In this document: piece after piece, positions 9,275 through 16,035 of the stretch
Numbering within the stretch: position 1 is the stretch's first letter
How the letters are laid out: every line of letters begins with the position of its first letter
Assembly (NCBI GenBank): GCA_029556265.1
Contig: JAKQFH010000006.1
Span: forward strand, 1 to 45,961
DNA length: 45,961 nucleotides
From: Chloroflexota bacterium
GTDB lineage: Bacteria; Chloroflexota; Anaerolineae; Anaerolineales; Anaerolineaceae
Direction of reading: 5' to 3'
Notes under the pieces: generated by a model
What the model was told of the DNA's origin: nothing
Database searches by the model: none
The model's input: only the letters and a program-made list of their open reading frames with translations
Program-made: the position numbers and the translations under genes

Positions 9275-10410
9275 TAGAACCCCCTTCGCTGTTGATTGAA
9301 CGAGCGGATGTTATTAATAATCACCGGGGTGACCAACAGCAGCAAGATGATGGCGATTGCTGAAGCCCGACCCGCGTGGTTATAAGTGAAACTTTGCAGG
9401 TAGAACTCGTTGGCAATCACATTTGTGCCGTTATTCCCACCGGTCATTACACGAACAATATCAAAGGTCTTCAGGCTAAAAATTATGATGGTGGTCGTAA
9501 CCGTCAGCAGGGTACCCTTGATATAAGGAATGATTATGCTGAAGAAAATTTTAAATTCGTTCGCGCCGTCAATGCGCGCTGCTTCAAGCAGTTCCGCGGG
9601 GACACCTTTAATCGCGCTGGATAGAATCACCATGGCGTAACCTGTCTGCAGCCAAACCATGATGACAATCAGGAAAAAGTTGTTCCAGGGTGTCAGGTTC
9701 AGCCAGGGCTGCGGCGTACCTCCGAGGGCTGTCACCACAGCATTCAGCAAGCCAATTTCCCGGATGCCGACGCCGGTGCCTTTATAGGTATAGATGAATT
9801 TCCAAATAACGCCAGCGCCCACAAAAGACAAGGCGTAGGGCGTGAAGATGATAGATTTATACAGCACTTCCGCTTTGGACCGGTCTGCCAGGGTGGCAAT
9901 CAGGAGCCCGAAAGCCACGCTGAAGAACGTTCCGAACACCAGCCAGAGCAGATTGTTGCGGAAGGTCTCTAGCATGCGCGGGTCGGTGAACGCGAATTTG
10001 TAATTCTCCAACCCAACCCAGGCTGTGCCGAGATAGTTGCGGAAGCTGGCAATCAGCGATCGCACCACCGGAACAGCCAGGAACCAACCCATAATGACCA
10101 CGGCGGGCCCGACGAACACGAAAGGCTGTAATTTCCTCGCGATTTTGGTGGGAAGTTTAACAACCAGCCAGTTGGTTACGGTGAATAACAAAGCAACGCC
10201 GCCAACACCCCAAACAATCGCCACGAGCACCTGAACAATTTGGGGCGCTGCCGCCCGCTGCAAGAATATATAGCCTTGCCATAAAACCAAAAACGTAAGC
10301 GCTGGTATGAGAACTGAGATAAACAATTGTCCGAGCGTGGTTCCGAACCAGGCAATGACTTTCGCAATCGGATTATTGGCGCCGGGGCTATTGGTTTGAG
10401 AAATATTCAT
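9274..10410 (-). CDS. aglF: Alpha-glucoside ABC transporter permease, AglF/MalF-like
   Basis: Second permease of the same transporter, 378 residues with about eight hydrophobic segments. The EAA loop is ELLEAARIDGANEFKIFFSIIIPYIKG, the contact site for the transport ATPase. The N-terminal part has two extra spans before the conserved permease core, as in MalF/AglF types. A strong ribosome site (GAGGAGG) precedes the ATG. It begins 128 bases after aglE; that gap holds a perfect ten-base-pair hairpin, so expression may be lower than that of the binding protein. It overlaps aglG by one base at its 3-prime end. Confidence 0.88.
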   Translation of the reverse strand: MNISQTNSPGANNPIAKVIAWFGTTLGQLFISVLIPALTFLVLWQGYIFLQRAAAPQIVQVLVAIVWGVGGVALLFTVTNWLVVKLPTKIARKLQPFVFVGPAVVIMGWFLAVPVVRSLIASFRNYLGTAWVGLENYKFAFTDPRMLETFRNNLLWLVFGTFFSVAFGLLIATLADRSKAEVLYKSIIFTPYALSFVGAGVIWKFIYTYKGTGVGIREIGLLNAVVTALGGTPQPWLNLTPWNNFFLIVIMVWLQTGYAMVILSSAIKGVPAELLEAARIDGANEFKIFFSIIIPYIKGTLLTVTTTIIIFSLKTFDIVRVMTGGNNGTNVIANEFYLQSFTYNHAGRASAIAIILLLLVTPVIINNIRSFNQQRRGF

Positions 10411-10443
10411 ACAAACACCTCCTCAGCAAGCTTCAATAGGAGT

Positions 10444-10474
10444 GGAGAGCAGGCAGGGTTTCCACCTGCTCTCC
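10444..10474 (-). other. Intercistronic hairpin between aglE and aglF
   Basis: GGAGAGCAGG pairs perfectly with CCTGCTCTCC (10 bp, 11-base loop). There is no T run after it on the minus strand, so it is unlikely to be a full terminator. Its place right after the binding-protein gene suggests it protects the upstream mRNA end and reduces permease expression, as known for malE-malF type operons. That role is inference. Confidence 0.6.
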
Positions 10475-10538
10475 TTGCGCGGCATGTTTCGAATTAGGGA
10501 GCCTGCCGCGCGTTTTTAGCCTAGTTCAGCCTGGCTGG

Positions 10539-11915
10539 TTACCTTGGCCAGGATGCGTCAATTTGTTTCAGGGCCTCATCACGGGTGATGGTGCCGCTGA
10601 CGTAGTCGGTCATATACTTCCAGAATGTACCAGCGCCAACCGCACCGGGCATCATATCCGAGCCGTCGAAGCGGAAGGTGGTCGCATTGCGGATGGTTTC
10701 AGCAACACCGCGTGTCACTGGATCCACATACCAATCCAGGGAAGCGTCGTTGTGAGTCAGGATTGCGCCGCCGCTCTCAACCCAAGTCTTGAGGGATTCA
10801 CCGGTTGAGAAATACTGGATGACCGCGCGCACTTCCGGCCTGTCATTGAAGACAGCGTAAATGTCGCCGGCGCCCAGGACGGGTTTGCCGAATTCTTCTT
10901 TGATACCGGGCAGGTAGAAGAAGCTGTAATCCACGCCAGCCACGGCTTCTTCGGGGAAGAAGGTGGTGACAAAGTTACCCTGGCGGTTGAACCAGCATTT
11001 GGGCGGATTCTCGAACATGGGTTTGGGGGCGTCACCAAAGTTTATGGTTGGGATAGCAGCGCGGCCGCCGTACACGTAAGCATCGTTGAACCAAATAGCT
11101 TCGATGTAATCGAGGGCTTCCTTGACTTCAGGTGAGTCGAACTTCAGTTCGCCAGCCACCCATTGGTCATACTTTTCGGGGCCGGCCACGCGCAGCATTA
11201 CGTCTTCGATCCAGTCGGTCATTGTCCAGCCCGTCGCGGCGCCGGATTCAATCCCAATACACCAGGCAGTGTCGCCGTCATCAGCGATTTCCTGTGTGAG
11301 GGCCATCATCTCATCCCAGGTGGTGGGAACTTTGTAACCGGCAGCATCAAATGCCTTTTTGGGGTAGAAGACGAAGGACTTGCCATTGGCGCGAGCCCAA
11401 ATACCAGCGACGATTTCGCCGTTAGGGCCAGTCATCCTGGCCAGATCCTGCCAGGCATCGCTGTAGTTCTTCTTAATCCACTCGGGATTGATCAGGGTGT
11501 TCATATCGATGGCATAACCCTTTTCCACGGCGTATTTCAGCAGACCGGGCTGCGGGTAGTCAACGATGTCGGGGCGGTCGCCGCCATCCAGACGAATATT
11601 GATGTTGGCTTCAAACTCCTTGGAGCCTTGGTATTGGATGTCGATGCCAGTCTTCTCTTCGAAGGCTTTGATGGAGTCGTTGAAGACTACTTCATCCTGG
11701 TCAGTAAAGGGGCCAGCCATAGTGACAACTTTCCCTTTATACAGCCCGGCATAGGCATTTGCCAGCTCCTGCCCCTGGGGCAGAGCGGCGACAGTTTCGC
11801 CTGCGGGCTTTTCGACCGCAGGGGCTTCAGCGGTCTTGGCACAGGCAGCCAGGACGAAGCTGGCGACAAGCAAAACAGCGATGCTTGCCCAAATAAATTG
11901 CTTTTTCGATCTCAT
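10539..11915 (-). CDS. aglE: Alpha-glucoside ABC transporter substrate-binding lipoprotein, AglE-like
   Basis: Extracytoplasmic sugar-binding protein, 458 residues. It has a basic N-terminus, a hydrophobic segment and a lipobox (SFVLAACAKT), so it is lipid-anchored at Cys25 or so. An acidic, Ala/Pro-rich linker leads into a family-1 solute-binding fold with GPFTDQDEVVFNDSIKAFEEKTG, DIVDYPQPGLL and TTWDEMMALTQEI. These are common to AglE-type alpha-glucoside binders. It is the second gene after lacI (30-base gap) and the most membrane-distal subunit of the AglEFG transporter. The substrate range (sucrose, maltose, trehalose) is inferred from treS, fructokinase and amylosucrase in the same operon. 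Confidence 0.88.
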   Translation of the reverse strand: MRSKKQFIWASIAVLLVASFVLAACAKTAEAPAVEKPAGETVAALPQGQELANAYAGLYKGKVVTMAGPFTDQDEVVFNDSIKAFEEKTGIDIQYQGSKEFEANINIRLDGGDRPDIVDYPQPGLLKYAVEKGYAIDMNTLINPEWIKKNYSDAWQDLARMTGPNGEIVAGIWARANGKSFVFYPKKAFDAAGYKVPTTWDEMMALTQEIADDGDTAWCIGIESGAATGWTMTDWIEDVMLRVAGPEKYDQWVAGELKFDSPEVKEALDYIEAIWFNDAYVYGGRAAIPTINFGDAPKPMFENPPKCWFNRQGNFVTTFFPEEAVAGVDYSFFYLPGIKEEFGKPVLGAGDIYAVFNDRPEVRAVIQYFSTGESLKTWVESGGAILTHNDASLDWYVDPVTRGVAETIRNATTFRFDGSDMMPGAVGAGTFWKYMTDYVSGTITRDEALKQIDASWPR

Positions 11916-11944
11916 GGTCTCTCCTTATTATTATCTACTTTGAA

Positions 11945-13018
11945 CTAAGTGAAATGGACGAAATCCTCTCCGTTTTTATGTTCCAGTCTCCTTTCTATCT
12001 CACGGGTTGATTGGCGTGGGATAAGTTCAGTTTGAAGAAGGATTGATTTGTTCGCCTCGGCGCCGTTTTTCATCATTTGCATGAGAAGCAGACAGCTCTG
12101 GCGGGCAATTTCATTCGCCGGAACACGCACCGACGTCAATCCCGGATAGTAACAAGCAGCTTCGGGGATGTCATCAAAACCTACAATTGAAATATCCCTG
12201 GGGATTGTCAGCCCGGCTTCATGGATGGCTGCCATCGCGCCCAAGGCAACAGCGTCGCTGCTGACAAACACCGCGGAAAATTCACTTCCACTTGCCAACA
12301 AATCTCGCATTGCGGCATAACCGCTGGAAGAATTGAAATCCGCCTCCCGAATTAACCGCTCATCTGGATTCAAATCCGCGGCTAAGAGCGCCTGGCGGTA
12401 GCCCTGCAGGCGTTGGAAGGCTGAGGTGTAGCTAAGCTTGGCATTGGTGATACAGGCAATGCGGGTATGCCCTAACGTAATCAGATGGTGGACGGCCATT
12501 TGCGCGGCGGCGCAGTTGTCAATATCCACAAAAGGCAAGTTCGACCCGGGCACCTGCCCCATGATGACACAGGGAACCTCCAATTGCTCCAACGCCTTAA
12601 GCCCCGGGTCGTCAATCCTGGGTGTCAGTAAAATCATCCCATCGATATGCTTCGCCTGAGTAAGGCTCAGATAGGTATGGGTTTGCTGCCCGGGTTCCAC
12701 CCATTCAATCAGGAGGCTGATTTGCTTTTCGTTGGCAACTTCTAATAGCCCACCGATAATCTGAGGAAGGAAGTTGTCGGCTGCAATGTAATGGGGATCA
12801 CGGGTCATAATCAACCCGATAGCTTTGGCTTGTTTTGATGCGAGCGCCCGCGCCGAGGCGTTTGGATAATAACTAAGTTGGCGCGCGGCATCCTTCACTT
12901 TTTGACGGGTTTCCGGACGGATAGAATGCTGCCTTTCATCGTTGAGGACAAACGAAACAGTAGTTCGTGATACCCCAGCCAGCCTGGCTACATCCCGACT
13001 CGTTACCCTTTTTTCCAT
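11945..13018 (-). CDS. LacI-family repressor of the sugar operon
   Basis: A 357-residue regulator. The N-terminal helix-turn-helix reads TSRDVARLAGVSRTTVSFVLND, followed by the hinge region (about residues 50-60, SYYPNASARALASKQ) and a periplasmic-binding-protein-like effector domain with DNFLPQIIGGLLEVA and SIVGFDDIPEA. It is the first gene of the operon and is followed after 30 bases by aglE. A strong promoter and an 18-bp perfect palindrome lie 22 bases upstream, so it probably represses its own operon until an alpha-glucoside or derived sugar binds. The inducer is not identifiable from sequence. Confidence 0.92.
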   Translation of the reverse strand: MEKRVTSRDVARLAGVSRTTVSFVLNDERQHSIRPETRQKVKDAARQLSYYPNASARALASKQAKAIGLIMTRDPHYIAADNFLPQIIGGLLEVANEKQISLLIEWVEPGQQTHTYLSLTQAKHIDGMILLTPRIDDPGLKALEQLEVPCVIMGQVPGSNLPFVDIDNCAAAQMAVHHLITLGHTRIACITNAKLSYTSAFQRLQGYRQALLAADLNPDERLIREADFNSSSGYAAMRDLLASGSEFSAVFVSSDAVALGAMAAIHEAGLTIPRDISIVGFDDIPEAACYYPGLTSVRVPANEIARQSCLLLMQMMKNGAEANKSILLQTELIPRQSTREIERRLEHKNGEDFVHFT

Positions 13019-13039
13019 TCACCACCTATTCAAGACTTT

Positions 13040-13096
13040 CATTAACACGTGTTAATGCTCTTTTAATCAGTATAGCATATCCAAACGAGATGTCAA
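13040..13096 (-). promoter_or_regulatory. Promoter and LacI operator of the sugar operon
   Basis: On the minus strand TTGACA (13096-13091) and TATACT (13074-13069) are separated by 16 bases, close to consensus. Just downstream lies CATTAACACGTGTTAATG (13040-13057), a perfect 18-bp palindrome with the central CG step typical of LacI-family operators. A bound repressor there would block transcription start or early elongation. A shorter palindrome GTGTTAACAC at 6157-6166, between treS and the fructokinase gene, shares one half-site. Confidence 0.85.
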
Positions 13097-13106
13097 TAAG
13101 AATTGG

Positions 13107-13142
13107 AAAAAAAGGGGATTCTGATTGCTTCCTGCTTTTTTT
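13107..13142 (-). terminator. Possible terminator downstream of selD
   Basis: On the minus strand an A7G run pairs with a CT7 run around an inner GGA/TCC pair, ending in seven T. The stem is AT-rich and weak. It lies between the selD stop and the lacI promoter, where a boundary is expected. Confidence 0.35.
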
Positions 13143-13154
13143 ACGCTGAAAGAA

Positions 13155-14225
13155 TTATGCCAGGACCTGAATGCCAGGGCCAGCCTCGATCAGGCCAATC
13201 TCCCAGGTTGGGGTGCCGGCTGCTTCGGCAGACCGCTGGAAGAGGCTGAGCTTTTCTTCCGGGACTGCCAAAAGGAGCCCGCCGCTGGTTTGGGGGTCAA
13301 ACAAAAGCATTCGCTGGTCTTCGCTTATTTCCTGCGCGAACTGGACCTGAGGTTCAAAGTAGAGTCGGTTATCGCTGGCACCGCCAGGGAAGGTGTATGT
13401 TAAAGCGTATTTCCGCGCGCAAGAAACCAGCGGTATAGCACTCATTCTCAAGCGCGCCCCGCAGCCAGAAGCTGTAATCATCTCGGAAAGGTGCCCGAGC
13501 AAACCAAAACCGGTGATATCCGTGGCAGCGCGCAGGCTGCAGGAGGTCGCCAGCGCGCACGCGGCAAGGTTTAACTGTTTCATCCAACCCACGACTTCCG
13601 CCAGTTCCACCTCAGAAAGCAGACCGCGTTTATGGGCAGTAGCCAGGACGCCAAAACCGAGGGGTTTGGTGAGGAACAGATGGTCGCCGGGGGATAGAGC
13701 GTCTTTGGTTAGCAAAGAGCTGTTTTGGAGCATACCCAACACCGCCAGGCCAAACTTAGGCTCTTTATCCTGGATGGAGTGCCCTCCGGCAATGACGACG
13801 CCGGCTTCGCGCGCTTTCTCTGCCGCGCCGCGAACAATTTCCGTGCTGATTTCGAGGGGCAGGTCCGGGGGCAGGGCGGCAATGTTCAGGGCCAGGAACG
13901 GCTTCCCGCCCATCGCGTAGACGTCTGATAGGCTGTTAGCGGCGGCAATCGCGCCGTAATCATATGGATTGTCCACCACCGGCGTGAAAAAATCAGTGGT
14001 GAATACCAGCGAACGGGTGTCATCCAGCTTCCAGACAGCCGCGTCATCCGCGGAATCCAAACTAACCAGAAGATTAGGATAATCTTCCGCTGAAAAAACC
14101 GTGCTCAGGGGGCGCAGCACCTGCGCCAGCGTTTCCGCGCTCAGCTTGGAAGCTCAACCAGCGCAGCTGGAAAGCGATGTAAGGCGGATTTTCCTCCCTG
14201 AATTGGGAAGGTCGGTGGTGTCCAT
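13155..14225 (-). CDS. selD: Selenophosphate synthetase with in-frame UGA (selenocysteine)
   Basis: Makes selenophosphate from selenide and ATP for tRNA-Sec and 2-selenouridine synthesis. A conventional frame starts only at the GTG at 14120 and gives 321 residues that lack the catalytic N-terminus. Reading upstream in the same frame restores it: the ATG at 14225 is followed by RKIRLTSLSSCAG, then TGA at 14156-14154, then ASKLSAETLAQVLRPL. E. coli SelD has RLTQYSHGAGCGCK at this place, so the TGA stands at the catalytic Cys17 position and is read as Sec24. The total is 356 residues. Downstream motifs include DDAAVWKL, TTDFFTPVVDNPYDYG, VIAGGHSI and DPQTSGGLL. A stem-loop follows the UGA at SECIS-like spacing. 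No selA, selB or selC is in the window. Confidence 0.92.
14126..14156 (-). promoter_or_regulatory. UGA-Sec codon and candidate bacterial SECIS hairpin in selD
   Basis: The UGA is at 14156-14154. The stem AGCG/CGCU encloses a CGGAAA loop, with the loop starting 16 bases after the UGA. A G sits in the second loop position. This fits the loose bacterial SECIS pattern (stem-loop soon after UGA, a G among the first two loop bases). The stem is short, and I have not folded it computationally. Confidence 0.55.
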
Positions 14226-14292
14226 GTCCTGATTCTACTCTAATACATCCCACTGTTAGCGTGCAAACCGCTCACGCGGCATGCCAGCCTGT

Positions 14293-15078
14293 TCACTTTG
14301 CGGCGGTCTGGGTGGGAGCTGGCATGAAGTGTTTGAGGAAGTATGCGATTTGATCCTGCCAGAAGTGCCAGTCGTGAATTCCATCTTCTTCCACGTAAGT
14401 GAGCGGGAAGCCGAGACTTTGCGCGCGTTGATTGAAGATCTGGTTGATGGGCAGCAGTTCGTCCTGTCTGCCGCAGGACGCGTACAGACGAGGATAGGCA
14501 GTCGGGTTTTTCGCGGCATTTTCCAGCCATATCAAGGGGTCATCCGCGCCGCCCATTGCGTGAGCCAAATCGCCAAACAACTGAGAAAATTCCTGGTGCA
14601 GATTTACATCCTCGATTGTGGGAAGGAACTGCAAACCGAGCACACCCGAAAGGCTGCCCGCCGAAGAATAAAGCTCGGGGCGCAGCAGCGCGGCTTTAAA
14701 CGCGCCGTAACCACCCATGGACAGCCCGGCGATGGCGGTGTTTTCCCGCTTAAGGTTTAATTGAAAGACCTTTTGGAGGTACTCCGGCAATTCTTCGGTC
14801 AGGTACCTGAAATAAGCCTGTCCGTTGCTCATGTCGGTGTACATGCTGCGCCCGCCGGTGGGCATAATCACTGCCAGGTTCAGCTCGCGCGCCAGGATTT
14901 CGATATTGGTGTAGCGCTGCCAGGCGCTGGCATCATCGGAAAGGCCGTGCAGCAGGTAAAGCACGCGGAAATCCGCCAGGGTTTTCCCTTTCAGACTGCT
15001 TGGGCTGGGGAGAATCAGATTAAGCGGAAGGTTGACCTTCACGCTCATCGAAGAATGGTCAATCCGTAAAAGAGCCAT
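14293..15078 (-). CDS. Putative esterase (PF00756-like alpha/beta hydrolase)
   Basis: A 262-residue hydrolase of the esterase D / tributyrin esterase / acetylxylan esterase type. VLYLLHGLSDDASAW carries the oxyanion-hole HG motif, and IAGLSMGGYGAFKAA is the nucleophile elbow with the catalytic Ser. CGRQDELLP is a likely Asp region, and EDGIHDWHFWQDQI supplies the catalytic His. The start at 15078 has GGAGG seven bases upstream; the longer frame to 15192 has none. No signal peptide is visible, so it probably acts in the cytoplasm. It lies 67 bases upstream of selD in the same direction, but no functional link is evident. The substrate is unknown. Confidence 0.85.
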   Translation of the reverse strand: MALLRIDHSSMSVKVNLPLNLILPSPSSLKGKTLADFRVLYLLHGLSDDASAWQRYTNIEILARELNLAVIMPTGGRSMYTDMSNGQAYFRYLTEELPEYLQKVFQLNLKRENTAIAGLSMGGYGAFKAALLRPELYSSAGSLSGVLGLQFLPTIEDVNLHQEFSQLFGDLAHAMGGADDPLIWLENAAKNPTAYPRLYASCGRQDELLPINQIFNQRAQSLGFPLTYVEEDGIHDWHFWQDQIAYFLKHFMPAPTQTAAK

Positions 15079-15258
15079 AACGTGCCTCCAATTTTTACTC
15101 CAGGCGAACCAAGCCCGGGAATATTTCCATGCCCTCGCATTATACCCAAAGCTAAAAAGAGGCCAGCTGGGTGCGGCCGCGCGTAAAAGCAATCAACTTG
15201 ACACAGCGCCCGCCGGGGATATTATTGGATAAATGTTCTGTTACGAAAGGAACCAACC

Positions 15259-15762
15259 ATGCCAATCACGGACGATCTTAACCATTACGCGTCAATAGTT
15301 TCCTGGAAGGTGAAACAGCAAACGCAAATCCTGCGCGTTCAGGCGCAGATTCACGACTTGGAAAGCCAAATTGGCATTCAGAAGACAATACTGGGAGAGC
15401 GCGCCTATGAACTGTTTTCTCAAGGCTCAATTTCTGGGACGAATCTCGCGGCGGAGGAACCTATCCGGCAAACTTGCGAAAAAATCAGCGCGTTAATTGC
15501 GGAAAAGGCGGAACGTCAGCAGGAATTGAGTTTGCTGCGCGCACAAACCCCTCCGGAGAAGTCCGAAGCCCCAACCGCGCCTGAGGCCGCCGCGCCAGCG
15601 CAAGCAGAGGATGTTTCGGAGCCGCTCGCGCCGCGGGAAGCACCCGTCGAATCGCGCATGCCTGAAAACATCAGCGCGGCAGAGAACCCAACGCAGCCGG
15701 CTGAGCAAAGTGGGGAGTGGGTGGACGTGAACCCCGGCTCGGGAGAGACGCCCCAGGAATAA
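15259..15762 (+). CDS. Coiled-coil protein with Pro/Ala-rich acidic tail, unknown function
   Basis: A 167-residue protein with a ribosome site (GAAAGGAACC) before the ATG. Residues about 15-95 are strongly helical with heptad character (QTQILRVQAQIHDLESQIG, KISALIAEKAERQQELSLL), consistent with an antiparallel coiled coil. From about residue 97 the chain is rich in Pro, Ala and Glu and probably disordered. There is no signal peptide and no Cys cluster apart from one lone Cys. Coiled-coil N-termini of this type often occur in zinc-ribbon or stress-scaffold proteins, but no ribbon is present here. Function unknown. It converges with the large secreted-protein gene. Confidence 0.7.
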   Translation: MPITDDLNHYASIVSWKVKQQTQILRVQAQIHDLESQIGIQKTILGERAYELFSQGSISGTNLAAEEPIRQTCEKISALIAEKAERQQELSLLRAQTPPEKSEAPTAPEAAAPAQAEDVSEPLAPREAPVESRMPENISAAENPTQPAEQSGEWVDVNPGSGETPQE

Positions 15763-15764
15763 AA

Positions 15765-15790
15765 CGCGCTGATTTGAGCGCTTCAGCGCG
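15765..15790 (+). other. Stem-loop directly after the coiled-coil gene
   Basis: CGCGCTGA at 15765-15772 pairs perfectly with TCAGCGCG at 15783-15790 across a ten-base loop, three bases after the stop codon. No T run follows, so termination is uncertain. Confidence 0.4.
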
Positions 15791-15987
15791 CCATTTAAAG
15801 ATAACTGATATTCCGGCAGCTTGTGCCTTTCCAGCAATCGGCGCGCTCTTTTGCTGGGGTGCAAAAAACCGCGCCTGGCAGCATGGAAGCCTGTCTGGCG
15901 CATGATAAGCTCCCGCTATCGCGGGTTGGTATCAGCGCAAGAAGCATTGCACTTTGCAGCGCCGGGGTTGGGAGCTGACCGGCAATC

Positions 15988-16018
15988 CATTTGCGCCCGC
16001 TGAATGCGGGCGCAAATG
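15988..16018. terminator. Bidirectional terminator hairpin between convergent genes
   Basis: A perfect 13-bp stem: CATTTGCGCCCGC at 15988-16000, loop TGAAT, GCGGGCGCAAATG at 16006-16018. On the plus strand it is followed by the T-rich TTTCTATTTT. It lies 18 bases beyond the stop of the minus-strand secreted-protein gene and so can end both convergent transcripts. Confidence 0.7.
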
Positions 16019-16035
16019 TTTCTATTTTCCAGAGT

